Translations under genes and position numbers: made by a program
The notes under the pieces: generated by a model
Told to the model about the DNA's origin: nothing
Databases searched by the model: none
What the model saw: the letters and a program-made list of their open reading frames with translations, nothing else
Source: Fusobacterium varium
GTDB lineage: Bacteria > Fusobacteriota > Fusobacteriia > Fusobacteriales > Fusobacteriaceae
NCBI GenBank assembly: GCA_002356455.1
Contig: AP017968.1
Coordinates: 3,658,001-3,722,000, forward strand
DNA length: 64,000 bases
Direction of reading: 5' to 3'
Part shown: piece after piece, positions 25,501-35,333 of the stretch
How the letters are laid out: every line of letters begins with the position of its first letter
Position numbering within the stretch: the stretch's first letter is position 1

Positions 25501-28500
25501 GCCTGTACTGCTATTGTTGTTGTTCCAAATGCTGGAGCAGCTCCTTTTACATATGCTCCTATACCGCCATTTTGAACTGTTATAGTTGATGCTCCCATAG
25601 CATTAATAGTTCCACCATCAGCTACTATTCCTATTTGATTGTTAGCAGTAATATTTCCACTGAAATTCAAAGTAGCATCTTTAGAATACATATATATTCC
25701 ATCTGCACCAACTGTAATATTAGCTGTATTTGAAACTGTAATTGTTGTTCCTGCTCCTTGTGCATATACTCCTATTCCACCTTTTCCAGTTGTGATTGTT
25801 GTTGCTGCAGTCAAAGTTACATTAGAACCAGCATTTGCTACTACTCCTATTGCACTCTTAGTTGCGCTTGACTCTCCAACTGTAATAGTTCCATTTATTG
25901 TAGAAGTTGTTCCTGATGTTGCCATTACTCCTACACTTTCATTATTTAAATTAATAGTTCCTGCATTTATATTTGACAGTACTCCTTCAAGAACTACCCC
26001 TGTATTTCTTGAACCTGTTGAATTTATATTATTTGATACAAGTCCATTTGTTGCACCTTTAATATATACTCCTATTCCATCTGTACCTGTCATAGTCATA
26101 TTATTATTCTGCACTGATGTCATAACTCCATTATGGTTAGTGTATATTCCAATTCCTTTGCTTCCTACATTAATATTTCCTGTATTAACTACATTAGCTA
26201 CATCAGTATAGACTCCTATTGATGGAGTGTTTGTAGTTGATACTCCAGATGCATTGATTGTCCCTGTATTATTTATTGTTACTGGGAATCCAGGATTAGT
26301 TGTTCCTTTTAGTGCTGCAAGCCCTATTCCTCCAGATACAGCTGTTATTGTTCCGCCTGTATTTGATATACTTTGAGGTCCTGTCATTGCTGAATCATAT
26401 GTTCCAAGCATTCCAGTAGCGCCTTCTCCTATGTTTAGGTTTCCAGTAGAGTTAAGGCTTCCATTTGAAGTCGCTGCAAGTGATCCTGAACCAATTACAG
26501 TTATGTTGTTTCCAAGATTAAGAGTTCCACCATTGTTGAATACTCCTATTCCTCCACCAGCTAGGAAATTAAATGTAAGGTTTCCTGTTGTTCCAAGGTT
26601 GGCAGTTCCTCCATCTACATACACTCCTGTTCCACCATTGATATTCATAGTTGATGTTCCAGTAGCTAAAGTAGTTCCTGTAGGAACATATATTCCAATT
26701 CCATTTTCAGTAGTTACATTTCCATTGTGGTTAAGAGTCATTCCAGCTCCACCTAGGTATATACCTACTCCATTTTTAGCATTTACACTTGTATTATTCA
26801 TAGTGTATGCACCAGTTATTCCTGCATCAAACAGTATTCCTACTGATGTTCCTAGATTATTTGTTCCAGTTGTTATATTAGCACCATTAAATGTAACAGT
26901 ATCATCAAGAAGATATATTCCAACTGAATCCTGTCCTGTTGTTACATTTCCAGATATTACAGAGTTAGTTTTAGCTGCAACTCCTACTGCTCCTGTTCCT
27001 GCAACATTTACTGCAAAATCTATTTTTGCATTTTCTCCAAATACTCCAACTCCACCAGAAGCTATATTTAGAGTTCCAGCTGTGATTTTATTAGTATCTG
27101 TATTTTTTAAGTAGATTCCAACTGCATTTGATGTAATAGTTCCTCCAGTTCCATTAAAACTATTTCCTGAACCATCTACATATACTCCAGTTCCTGTTCC
27201 TGTAGCAGTTATAGTTCCTGTATTTTTTCCTGAACTTGTTCCTGCACCAGCTATATACATTCCAAGATTATTTCCAGCTGTGATTGTACTTGTATTTTCT
27301 GCAGAAGCTGTTTTACTTGCTTTAGCTTCAGATACCATTCCAACCATCGAACCTGCTGTTCCATTTAATGTTATAGCTCCAGAGTTGATACCTTTTCCTT
27401 CTTCTGTATATATTCCAATTCCACCAGCTGTATCATTTAGTGTGATAGTTCCATTTGAAGTTAGCTGTGAACCTCCTCCTACATATGAAGCTATACTGTC
27501 ACTTTGTCCAGCTGCTGATGATATATTAGCACTATTTATTAAAGTTATTCCATCAGCTCCGTATATTCCTATACTGTCGCTTCCAATAAGAGAAATAGCA
27601 GAACTATTTGTTACAGTTCCAGATGCAGTTCCCTTACTATAGTAAACTCCAATATTTTTAATACCTGATGTATTATTTACAGTTATTACTCCTCCAGCCG
27701 CAGAAGCTCCATCTGTAAGGTACATTCCTGTTCCTTTTCCAGAGTTTGTATTAAGAGCAAGTCCTCCTGCGCCTACAGTTACAACTCCACCACTGCCATA
27801 TACTCCTACTGCTCCAGCAGTTGGAGATCCTGTAGCAGTTACAGTTCCTGCTATTGTAGAAGTTCCATCTATGAATACTCCTGTAGTTTTTTCCCCAGCA
27901 GCAGTAACATTTACATTTAGAGTATTATTACCTTTAGAATAGATACCTACTGCTTCATTTGTAACAGCAAGCTGCCCTGCAGTTCCATTAAATGTACTTG
28001 CAGTACCAGCATTTTCAAGATATATTCCAACTGTTTTATTTCCCACTGTTGATGGAGCAGCTACACCATTTACAGTTATTGTTTTACCTGTATCAATTCC
28101 TACAGTAGCGCCTTTCCCATAAACATAGATATTCTTATTTTCATTTGCACTTGAAAGAGTAAGATTATCTTTGAAATTGACAGATGAGTTTTCTGCAAAA
28201 ACACCTACACTTGATTTTCCATTGAATACTATATTATTACCAGCATCAAGTTCAGTTACAGCGCCAGATTTTATATATATTCCTGTAGTTCCATCTACAT
28301 TTAGATTAATTGCTCCTTTGTTTATTGCTTTAACATTAGTTCCCTCTGCATACATACCTATCTGAGTAGAGTCATTGACATTAATTACTCCTGTTCCAGC
28401 ATCATTAATGATATTAGCTGTTTTTGTATACATTCCAACAGCACCTGTTTTTAATGCAGTAAGATTAATTGTACCTTGATTTATTCCAGTATTAGCTGTA

Positions 28501-31500
28501 CTTCCTTTAACATATATTCCAATTCCATCTTTTCCAACTCCTAAAGTTCCTGTAGATACAATATTCATATTTTCAGTATATACAGCTGTTCCTTTCTCAA
28601 GAGCTGAAGCATCTACAGATGTTACTACAGTTTTAGTTTCTGCTCCTGTACCTTTATAGAAAATACCAGTTTTCCCAAGAGTTCCAGTATTATTTGATGT
28701 AAGAGTAACAGTAGCTGCTGTAAGCTCTGATGTTCCATCAAGCATTACCCCAACACCATCTGCTCCAAGGTCAAGAGTTCCAAGATTTGTAATCTCAGTT
28801 CCATTTTTAGCATAGATAGCTACTCCACCATCTCCTACAGATACTTTTCCAAGGTTTGAAATAGTAGCTTTATCTCCATAGATACCAATAGCGGCATTTG
28901 AAACTGTTGAGTCTCCAACAGTTATTACTCCTGTTGCTGTATTTGTTACAAGTACATCTCCTTTTACTCCAGTTGAGTTATTATTATATGCATAAATACC
29001 TACTGTTCCTGTTCCATCAAGAGTTATATTTTTACTATTAGTAATATTAGCTTTTCCCTGACCTGCTGCTAATGAACCAAATTCATTAACTATTGGCATA
29101 TTTGAAGAATCTTCTCTATATGCCATTCCTAGAATACCTATAGACTGGTTTCCTCCTACTTCAATATTTCCGGCATTAGAAACATTACTTCCATTTACTG
29201 CATAAATACCTACTGCCTGATTATTTGCAGCATTACTTTCTTTTTCAACTTTTATTGAACTTGTTCCATCTACTGTCACAACCCCATAGTTTATAAAAGC
29301 TCCTATTGCTCCTGAACCACTGCCATCTCTATCAGCTATAATAGTTGAATTAACCAAATTTATTCCTGCTTCTGCATTAGAAGTAGCCAATTTACTTGAG
29401 TTCATCTCTAATCCAACTACTTGATTGTTAAATTTAGCAGCCTGGGTATTATTAAGAACTGCAGAAATAGTACTTCCTGTTGCAGTTGCCACAAGTCTTT
29501 GCCCTAGAAATCTGTTATAGTAAAAGTTTCCATCTTCTTGAGCCTGAGTCTCTCCTCCTATACCTGTTCCAGTTTTATCCAGATTACCAATAGCAATTGT
29601 TCCCCCATCAACTGCAGCTATTTTATATTTATCAATACCTCCACCTGCAACTATAAGGTCTGACAGATTGGCCCCCCCAAGAGCTGTTCCCAATGCTGTA
29701 GTTATACTAGCTTCCAATCCGCTTGTGCTAAGTCCTGTTGCATTTTTCAGGTTAAAGACAACAACATCATTAGATTCTACATGGATTCTTGAGCTTGCAT
29801 CTAATGTTACAGGTGGTGTTCCTGCCAGCATATCTACATCAAATGCAGTTGCTTTTCCTCTAAGAATCATTTTAGAATTACTTAAATTTATTTTTCCTAC
29901 TCCATCTGAATAAACAGCATATCCTGAACCATCAAATTCTACAGTTCCTCCTGACAAATCTATATTAGAGTTTGTTCCTATAGATGCTGCTGCTGTTGAT
30001 CCATTAGTTACTTTTATATAGTTATTTTTAGCATTGACAACTCCACCACCTGTTGCCATAACACCAAATCCAACATATCTGTCTGCATCATTCAATTTTG
30101 ACCCTGTTATAGATATATTAGCACTTCCTGGAGTTGCTGCTCTATTGATTGTAATCACAGTATTAGTACCTGAAGCAAAAGCAGCTCCTGTATCTTTTCC
30201 ATTTACAGTCGTTGGATTTGCTCCTACCTTTGAAACTACATTTAATTCATTTGCTGTAATTTTAGCTCCACTTTCTCCATAAACAACTACTGAATCTTCA
30301 GTATTTGCAGCTGTTATTTTATTTACAGTTACAGCTTCTGCCAATCCAGAAGAAGCCCCTTTTACATAAACTGCCATATTCCCTATTCCATTAGTCAACG
30401 AAATATTTCCTGTAGAAGTTACACTTCCCTTTCCATTAATCAAAATACCAATATTACTGTTTCCACCATTTAGAGCAATTTCCCCTCCACCTATATTAAG
30501 TGCAATATCAGCATTAGGATATACTCCAACACTGTCTTCTGTTTTATCATATATTCTTATCTGATGGCTTGTAAGATTCATAGCTGCATTGGCAATTATT
30601 CCAAAAGATTTTTCTATATTAGTACTTGATCCACTAGAGTTAATATCATAATTTACTAAATTTGTTCCATTAGTACTTCCTGAAGCTGTTGAAGTTGTAA
30701 AATTTTGATTTCCTTTACCTGTTTCACCAATATCAACTGCAAAATTTCCAATTGTAGACCCTGCTGTTGCTGCTCCATATAACCCTATACTACTGTCTCC
30801 AAATAATTTCAATGGCTTGTAACTTCCTGCTGTTATAGTATTGCTGGCAGTATTAAATACAAAATCTTGACTAGCAAAATAAAGATCATTATCAGAACCT
30901 GTCTTTAAATAAATTCCTGCAGAATTCTCTCCATACATTTCTAAAATTCCTCTATTTACTATGCTCAACGGTCTATTAGAACCACTTGAACCTGATAAGA
31001 AAATAGAAGCAGTTCCAGTATATGTCTTTATGCTTCCTGTTGCACCATTATACATTATATGATGAACTCCAGTTCCATCAAGAGACATTACAAAAGCAGA
31101 TGTATATCTTTGAAAATAATTAGTTCCATCATAATATGGTTGAAAAATAACTTCACCTGTATTCATAGCTATAGCTTTTCGTCCAGCAGAGTTATGATCA
31201 TAATGATTAGTTAAAGAAGTATTTCCACCTTCAATGACTATTTTTCCACTATTTATCCAAGTATATCTAGAAGAAGCTGCTGTTGTATTTTTTGTTGTTC
31301 CATAAGTCCAGTTAATATTATCTCCTGCATCATCATAGGCAGCTAGAATAGCATTCTGGTTAGAAAGTCCTGCAGTTCCTATTACCAATCCAGCCCTTTG
31401 TCCTGCTGGAGCAGCAGCACCATGAATATCCATATGTACAAATTCTCCTAGATTAGCTGTAGAACTTTCCATTCCTCTTGTATAAAGAAATGTAGCATTA

Positions 31501-32714
31501 CTTAACATTGTTGATTGGGCTGTACTTCCTACTAATTTTTGAAACCCATATTGAGAACCACTTGAAGTTGCATTTGATCTGCTTCCATTCGACCATGGAT
31601 CTCCAGCAGCTACAGCCGTGTTCCCATCCCAAGCAGCACTTGTTACAGCCCATGCATTTACTCCACTATAATTACTATAACTATATGTCCAAACATTAGC
31701 ATTATTTCTTTTTAAATTGAAATTTCCACTTTTAATTGCAACCATTTCTATAACTCCATTGCTCAAGTTGCTTTGATCAACTGCATTTGAAGTTCCATTT
31801 CCACTTGAAACAACATTTGAAGCAAATGATGGAATAGTTGGTGGTACTATAACTGGTATAGTTGGTGCTGTTGGTGCTGTTACTGTAGTTGGTTCAAACC
31901 CAGTTGGGGTTGCTGGAGCACTTACATTTATATTTTTATCCCCTGGTGTTGTTGGTGTTGTTACTGTAGGTGCTGTTACTGTTATCTTATCAACGGCTGC
32001 CGGAGTTGCAACAGATACACTCACTCCAGTTGGTGTTGATGGTATTGAAACTATGGGTGCTGTAATAGTTGGCATTGTTGGCATTGTTGGACTTACTGTC
32101 CCTGGCAATGCTCCTAAATTTACTATAGGTGCTGATACATTTACTGAAATACTTGGATTGATTATTGGAAGTTCAGGTTCAATTGGTTTGATATTTGCTC
32201 CTACTTCAATTGTTTCTCTAAATACTTCAGTATCAACAGCTACTCCATTTCCAGCCATTATTTTATCTTTTCCAATATTTCCTGTAGATCTAAGCAGACT
32301 TCTTCCGCTCTTTGTTCCATAATGCTTATTTATCGCATCTATTGTTTCTGCAAACTCTTTATCTGTTCTGTCTTTCATTTTCCCATTATCTAAATACTGG
32401 TAAGTGAAAAATATCTGTGTACTGTTGAATAAAGGTTTAGAATAAAAATCTCCCTTCCTTACAAGTTCCACAAAATCTGAGTTGTATTCTTTTATCAATC
32501 TTTCATTTTCTTCTATTTTTCTTCTTATTTCTTCGCGCTCTGTCTGAATTCTAGTTAAAAGATCGCTTTTAGTTTCCTGTATTTCCTCTGCTGTTATTCC
32601 TGCACCTAAAGATATTCCTCCTGTTATCATGAAGGCTATCAAAAGCGAAAGAGAATAACTGACTTTTCTCTTCAAAAATCTCTTTAAAGATTTTTCAATG
32701 TCATTTTTTCTCAT
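22560..32714 (-). CDS. Giant type V autotransporter adhesin (RadD/Fap2-size class)
   Basis: 3384 residues. The basic N-terminal extension and hydrophobic segment (YSLSLLIAFMITGGISLGA, near 19-37) form the long signal typical of fusobacterial autotransporters. A coiled coil (about 40-80) and a Pro/Thr/Val-rich stretch (about 180-300, repeats such as TVTAPT) follow. The passenger (about 340-3060) is a beta-helix of dozens of imperfect repeats built around GIGVYV/VGIYG-like cores, poor in charge and almost free of Cys. The last ~290 residues are the barrel, ending YGVRFNYKF. GGGGG precedes the ATG. RadD and Fap2 of F. nucleatum are similar in size; host or bacterial binding partner unknown. Confidence 0.93.
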   Translation of the reverse strand: MRKNDIEKSLKRFLKRKVSYSLSLLIAFMITGGISLGAGITAEEIQETKSDLLTRIQTEREEIRRKIEENERLIKEYNSDFVELVRKGDFYSKPLFNSTQIFFTYQYLDNGKMKDRTDKEFAETIDAINKHYGTKSGRSLLRSTGNIGKDKIMAGNGVAVDTEVFRETIEVGANIKPIEPELPIINPSISVNVSAPIVNLGALPGTVSPTMPTMPTITAPIVSIPSTPTGVSVSVATPAAVDKITVTAPTVTTPTTPGDKNINVSAPATPTGFEPTTVTAPTAPTIPVIVPPTIPSFASNVVSSGNGTSNAVDQSNLSNGVIEMVAIKSGNFNLKRNNANVWTYSYSNYSGVNAWAVTSAAWDGNTAVAAGDPWSNGSRSNATSSGSQYGFQKLVGSTAQSTMLSNATFLYTRGMESSTANLGEFVHMDIHGAAAPAGQRAGLVIGTAGLSNQNAILAAYDDAGDNINWTYGTTKNTTAASSRYTWINSGKIVIEGGNTSLTNHYDHNSAGRKAIAMNTGEVIFQPYYDGTNYFQRYTSAFVMSLDGTGVHHIMYNGATGSIKTYTGTASIFLSGSSGSNRPLSIVNRGILEMYGENSAGIYLKTGSDNDLYFASQDFVFNTASNTITAGSYKPLKLFGDSSIGLYGAATAGSTIGNFAVDIGETGKGNQNFTTSTASGSTNGTNLVNYDINSSGSSTNIEKSFGIIANAAMNLTSHQIRIYDKTEDSVGVYPNADIALNIGGGEIALNGGNSNIGILINGKGSVTSTGNISLTNGIGNMAVYVKGASSGLAEAVTVNKITAANTEDSVVVYGESGAKITANELNVVSKVGANPTTVNGKDTGAAFASGTNTVITINRAATPGSANISITGSKLNDADRYVGFGVMATGGGVVNAKNNYIKVTNGSTAAASIGTNSNIDLSGGTVEFDGSGYAVYSDGVGKINLSNSKMILRGKATAFDVDMLAGTPPVTLDASSRIHVESNDVVVFNLKNATGLSTSGLEASITTALGTALGGANLSDLIVAGGGIDKYKIAAVDGGTIAIGNLDKTGTGIGGETQAQEDGNFYYNRFLGQRLVATATGSTISAVLNNTQAAKFNNQVVGLEMNSSKLATSNAEAGINLVNSTIIADRDGSGSGAIGAFINYGVVTVDGTSSIKVEKESNAANNQAVGIYAVNGSNVSNAGNIEVGGNQSIGILGMAYREDSSNMPIVNEFGSLAAGQGKANITNSKNITLDGTGTVGIYAYNNNSTGVKGDVLVTNTATGVITVGDSTVSNAAIGIYGDKATISNLGKVSVGDGGVAIYAKNGTEITNLGTLDLGADGVGVMLDGTSELTAATVTLTSNNTGTLGKTGIFYKGTGAETKTVVTSVDASALEKGTAVYTENMNIVSTGTLGVGKDGIGIYVKGSTANTGINQGTINLTALKTGAVGMYTKTANIINDAGTGVINVNDSTQIGMYAEGTNVKAINKGAINLNVDGTTGIYIKSGAVTELDAGNNIVFNGKSSVGVFAENSSVNFKDNLTLSSANENKNIYVYGKGATVGIDTGKTITVNGVAAPSTVGNKTVGIYLENAGTASTFNGTAGQLAVTNEAVGIYSKGNNTLNVNVTAAGEKTTGVFIDGTSTIAGTVTATGSPTAGAVGVYGSGGVVTVGAGGLALNTNSGKGTGMYLTDGASAAGGVITVNNTSGIKNIGVYYSKGTASGTVTNSSAISLIGSDSIGIYGADGITLINSANISSAAGQSDSIASYVGGGSQLTSNGTITLNDTAGGIGIYTEEGKGINSGAITLNGTAGSMVGMVSEAKASKTASAENTSTITAGNNLGMYIAGAGTSSGKNTGTITATGTGTGVYVDGSGNSFNGTGGTITSNAVGIYLKNTDTNKITAGTLNIASGGVGVFGENAKIDFAVNVAGTGAVGVAAKTNSVISGNVTTGQDSVGIYLLDDTVTFNGANITTGTNNLGTSVGILFDAGITGAYTMNNTSVNAKNGVGIYLGGAGMTLNHNGNVTTENGIGIYVPTGTTLATGTSTMNINGGTGVYVDGGTANLGTTGNLTFNFLAGGGIGVFNNGGTLNLGNNITVIGSGSLAATSNGSLNSTGNLNIGEGATGMLGTYDSAMTGPQSISNTGGTITAVSGGIGLAALKGTTNPGFPVTINNTGTINASGVSTTNTPSIGVYTDVANVVNTGNINVGSKGIGIYTNHNGVMTSVQNNNMTMTGTDGIGVYIKGATNGLVSNNINSTGSRNTGVVLEGVLSNINAGTINLNNESVGVMATSGTTSTINGTITVGESSATKSAIGVVANAGSNVTLTAATTITTGKGGIGVYAQGAGTTITVSNTANITVGADGIYMYSKDATLNFSGNITANNQIGIVADGGTINAMGASTITVQNGGIGAYVKGAAPAFGTTTIAVQAGNSSEYSMGVYYDGVAALGAAPIITQTGSYTIGMVLNNSTGTTAGGISIGGTGTTNQVGVMAKGNSNLTVAGSVSIVAGGDNNIGIYGENSQITVNNNITVAAPTSSDSLDPMKYSSVGVFMDKGLYAGTGNVSVGNNSIGIYGKDLNGGSITQTGTTMTVGDNGVGVYGTGTGNGTENINLTMTSGITLGSGNSIGVYAKNINSNVIGDISTGADTSIGVVSEGNGNITYTGDMTIGNKSVGIYKFDGTGTVTTSVGNWNIGNNGYGIFLKQSAEQKVTINNSADMSLGTASVGIFSNGKNEVNNTGNIIVGMTDLNGETHENVQKHLNSVGIYVTGGTTATSSGTITVNYDHSVGVYASGTGTNFTNTGTMNIDNGGVGIIVRDGAVAVNAVGANINLGGTLAACGATTVGMSAGMGSTIINNGTITVNQGVGMLVVTGATFENNGTIIVNNGIGIEGIGSTVNAGHIIVNGGSAVGSGGLSTANVGAVEIKPDGTIKINGNYTSIGGTLSTAGNIIVDGAYVDVTTGTPLFNANSVSGEVRLLPNFATTGNGISYEIEGFVNTAMGTITGTKLTPVTSPLFVAKVTDKGSLVIAKRPYADLVIGDQFDALHKGLDNILENSGGNGRDADILMGLNQYLEGLSGDEFERETSRTLAETRGDIYATIQGRMQDINRAFDNSFYELESSYNLTKDSSKYSVIYTDGNYKDSTLGIDDYDYKVMGLLYMKEKEGTEYGSKYGYTLGFAGSKFDFDDGGSKEDVYSLRVGAHRVKNLSDEHKVSWLSRIELGYNRHIAKRKLELDKTYENKGEYNTYSVAFDNRLTKVIYTDLSRQLDVYADLDLEYGKIDDFKESAGSKGGLEVQIKDNDYFSAQAGAGVKASQRIYAGNDISVKVTADVKYAYEFGDNYDGNKARLKNGGEGYYSLITPEEREGKLSGKVGLTIEKANHMGVTFEVEAADENHKKDSSIKYGVRFNYKF

Positions 32715-32730
32715 AAAATCTTCCCCCTAT

Positions 32731-33312
32731 TTAATTTCCTGCTCTTACTTTCTGTTCCATTCTATCTAGTCTACTCAAGTATTCATTAAGTTTCTCATTT
32801 TCAAGTAATAAAAGTTCAATTTCATTATTATTAGTTTTGAACTTATCATATACTTCATCAAATTTCTGACTTAAAAATACTCTGTTTTCATCTGTTTCCA
32901 TCCCCAAAACTTCTTCAAGTTTCATAATTTCTTCCTCTTCCATTTTCAGGAAAGCCATTCTTTCCCTTCCTATTTCAAAAGCTGATCCTGCTGCAGCAAT
33001 TCTTCCTTCAGGAGTATTTTCACTTCTGAATACTTTTTCCTCAAGAGATTCATTCATATCCCTTCTGATGTCTTCAATTATTTTCTTTCCTTTTTTCTCC
33101 TCTGCCTTTTCAGCAGCAATTCTTGCTTTTTCTTCAGCTTCTTTAGCTTTTTCAGCATCTTCGATAGCTTTCTGTTTAGCTTTTTCTTCAGCCTGTATCT
33201 CTCTTCTTATCTGTTCAAGAACTTTTCTTCCCTCTTTTTCACTTACTTCCTGTGAATAAAGTGTTGTTGTTAAACAAGATAGTAAAAGAAACATCCCCAG
33301 TATTTTTTTCAT
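32731..33312 (-). CDS. Secreted coiled-coil protein, FadA-related accessory of the autotransporter
   Basis: 193 residues. Signal peptide MKKILGMFLLLSCLTTTLYS, then a long Glu/Lys/Ala coiled coil (about residues 24-85) with an internal repeat of the GRKVLEQIRREIQ / GKKIIEDIRRDMN type (near 28 and 74), and further helices ending in EQKVRAGN. FadA of F. nucleatum also ends in RAGN (recalled), which suggests a remote relation. First gene of the adhesin operon, 16 bp before the autotransporter, with AAGGAGG. Similar small secreted proteins stand upstream of other fusobacterial autotransporters; its role, perhaps complex formation or stabilisation, is inferred. Confidence 0.7.
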   Translation of the reverse strand: MKKILGMFLLLSCLTTTLYSQEVSEKEGRKVLEQIRREIQAEEKAKQKAIEDAEKAKEAEEKARIAAEKAEEKKGKKIIEDIRRDMNESLEEKVFRSENTPEGRIAAAGSAFEIGRERMAFLKMEEEEIMKLEEVLGMETDENRVFLSQKFDEVYDKFKTNNNEIELLLLENEKLNEYLSRLDRMEQKVRAGN

Positions 33313-33810
33313 ATTTCTTTCCTCCTTAAGAATAAACTTGACTTTTTAATGTTATGGTTTTATATAGTTAATAATAAAATCCCCCCTTCACCTATAAAAA
33401 ATGACAAACAAATATTCTAAAAATATAGATTTTTAGAATATATTTATTCATATTTTTGTTAATTTTATATGTTTACATTATTCTGTAATTATACAAATTA
33501 TAACACAATATTTTTTTACATACAAATAAAAACATAATATAAATTAAATATTTTTATAGGTTTTGTATACTTTTTAGAATTATAGATGATAATTGTTGAA
33601 TATATTTTTTTCAAAAAATGTACATATTTTTTGAATATATAATAAAAAGAAAGAGAGAAATATATATTTTTTTCAAAAAATAAAGGTATTGAAGAAAAAT
33701 GTCAAAAAAGAGAATTGTTTAAATATTATATATCTAAAAATTTTTAGAATATAAAAAAAGAAGGTTTTATATGATAAGAAAAAAATATTAACAATTTATA
33801 AACAGAAATA
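33313..33810. promoter_or_regulatory. Long AT-rich control region of the adhesin operon with repeated TTTTTAGAAT elements
   Basis: TTTTTAGAAT occurs at 33430-33439, 33571-33580 and 33741-33750, and its complement at 33414-33423. Two copies form a 13-bp inverted repeat (33412-33424 / 33429-33441), and TCTAAAAATTTTTAGA (33733-33748) is a perfect palindrome. A second family, TTCAAAAAAT, lies at 33610 and 33672 inside an identical 19-bp repeat, with its inverted partner at 33626-33635. No consensus promoter could be chosen. No coding sequence is evident. Confidence 0.5.
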
Positions 33811-33849
33811 AAAAAAGACTGAATATAGTGTAAAACTATACTCAGCCTT
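33811..33849 (-). terminator. Rho-independent terminator of the CstA-like gene
   Basis: On the minus strand GGCTGAGTATAGT and ACTATATTCAGTC form a 13-bp stem with two G-U pairs, followed by a run of seven T. Confidence 0.85.
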
Positions 33850-33893
33850 AAAAATTTACTTATATTTTATTTAATTTATCTTAAACCATTTTA

Positions 33894-35333
33894 TTAAGCT
33901 TGTGCTTCAGCTATTTTTTCTTTTTTCAAACTCTTTAAAAATCCTAAAGTACATACTGCTGATAATACCAATCCACATACCAACCCAATCATTTCTATAG
34001 TGGCTACTGGAGTTCCTTGGAAGAATCTTACAAATCCTTCTGGGGCTATAACGATATAGTCAGTAACAACTACTGTCATAAACATTGCTGGAATAAGAGC
34101 TATATAATAATTTTTTCCATGATTATTCAAATATTTAGCAGCTGCCCAAAGTGCAATCGTAGCAAGAGTTTGATTAGACCAGCTAAAATATCTCCATAAA
34201 ATATTAAAATCTATAAAACATAATGAAATACCAACAATAAATAAAGGAATAGCGACTATAAATCTATTTGCTACTGGACCTTGTTTATATCCAATTGCAT
34301 CTGCTATTGTAAGTCTTGCACTTCTAAATGCTGTATCTCCTGATGTTATTGGACATGCAACAACTCCTAATAAAGCTAAAGCTCCACCAACTTTTCCTAA
34401 TACTGTATTAGAAATTCTATTTACTACAACTGCTGCTCCTCCATGTCCTAATGCTTCTCCTAATCCTGGAGTTCCACCAAAGAAACTCATTGCTGCTGCT
34501 GCCCATACTAAAGCTACTACACCTTCAGAAATCATAGCACCATAGAATACTTTTCTTCCTTCAGATTCATTTTCAAGACATCTAGCCATCATTGGAGATT
34601 GAGTAGCATGGAATCCACTGATTGCTCCACAAGCTATTGTTATAAATAAATAAGGGAAAATTGATTGTTTTGCTGGATGGAAATTATGTAAAGATATTTC
34701 AGGAATGTTGTATCCTTGAATTACTATACCTACACCTATTCCAACAGCCATTACTAATAAAGCAATTCCAAATATTGGATAAATTCTTCCAATTATTTTA
34801 TCTATCGGCAACACAGTTGCTGCTAAATAATATATAATTATGATTCCAATTAATAACATTTTATTTATACCTGTAAGGTCATTTAAGATAGCTGCTGGAC
34901 TTGTTATAAATACAACTCCTACTAATACTAAAAGAATAATTGAGAAAACTACCATAAGTTTTCTTGCTCCATTACCAAGATTTTCTCCAACTAATTCTGC
35001 AACACTTGCTCCATCTTTTCTTAAAGACATCATTCCAATTAAGAAATCATGTACAGCTCCTGCAAATATACATCCAAATACAATCCATAAAAATGCTGCT
35101 GGTCCCCACATTGCTCCTGCTACTGCTCCAAATATAGGTCCTGTACCAGCTATATTTAAAAATTGAATAAGAAATGCTTTTTTCCATCCCATTTCCACAT
35201 AATCAACACCATCATTTAATTTTTTTGCTGGTGTAACTCTGCTTGCTTCAATTCCAAATATTCTTTCTACTATTTTTCCATAAATAATATAACCAGCTAT
35301 TAAAGCTATTATTGAAATAATAAAACTAAACAT
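33894..35333 (-). CDS. CstA-family transporter (peptide/pyruvate type, BtsT-like)
   Basis: 479 residues with about 12-14 membrane segments. CstA motifs are visible: NIAGTGPIFGAVAGAMWGPAAF, AGAVHDFLIGMMSLRKDG, and SGFHATQSPMMARCLENE. E. coli relatives CstA and BtsT take up peptides or pyruvate during starvation. The shorter length and the divergent LytS/LytTR pair next door recall the BtsSR-BtsT system, in which the two-component system senses pyruvate and switches on the transporter; pyruvate is thus the favoured substrate (inference). GGGAGG precedes the ATG. Confidence 0.88.
   Translation of the reverse strand: MFSFIISIIALIAGYIIYGKIVERIFGIEASRVTPAKKLNDGVDYVEMGWKKAFLIQFLNIAGTGPIFGAVAGAMWGPAAFLWIVFGCIFAGAVHDFLIGMMSLRKDGASVAELVGENLGNGARKLMVVFSIILLVLVGVVFITSPAAILNDLTGINKMLLIGIIIIYYLAATVLPIDKIIGRIYPIFGIALLVMAVGIGVGIVIQGYNIPEISLHNFHPAKQSIFPYLFITIACGAISGFHATQSPMMARCLENESEGRKVFYGAMISEGVVALVWAAAAMSFFGGTPGLGEALGHGGAAVVVNRISNTVLGKVGGALALLGVVACPITSGDTAFRSARLTIADAIGYKQGPVANRFIVAIPLFIVGISLCFIDFNILWRYFSWSNQTLATIALWAAAKYLNNHGKNYYIALIPAMFMTVVVTDYIVIAPEGFVRFFQGTPVATIEMIGLVCGLVLSAVCTLGFLKSLKKEKIAEAQA

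Noticed and set aside
23500-31800. Repeats inside the autotransporter as a possible CRISPR array or tandem DNA repeat
   Set aside because: The repetition is at protein level (GIG/VGIY cores) with varied DNA sequence and length; no constant repeat-spacer pattern.
23116-32322. Numerous long plus-strand frames opposite the giant autotransporter
   Set aside because: Shadows of its repeat-rich codons; no ribosome-binding sites and low-complexity composition.
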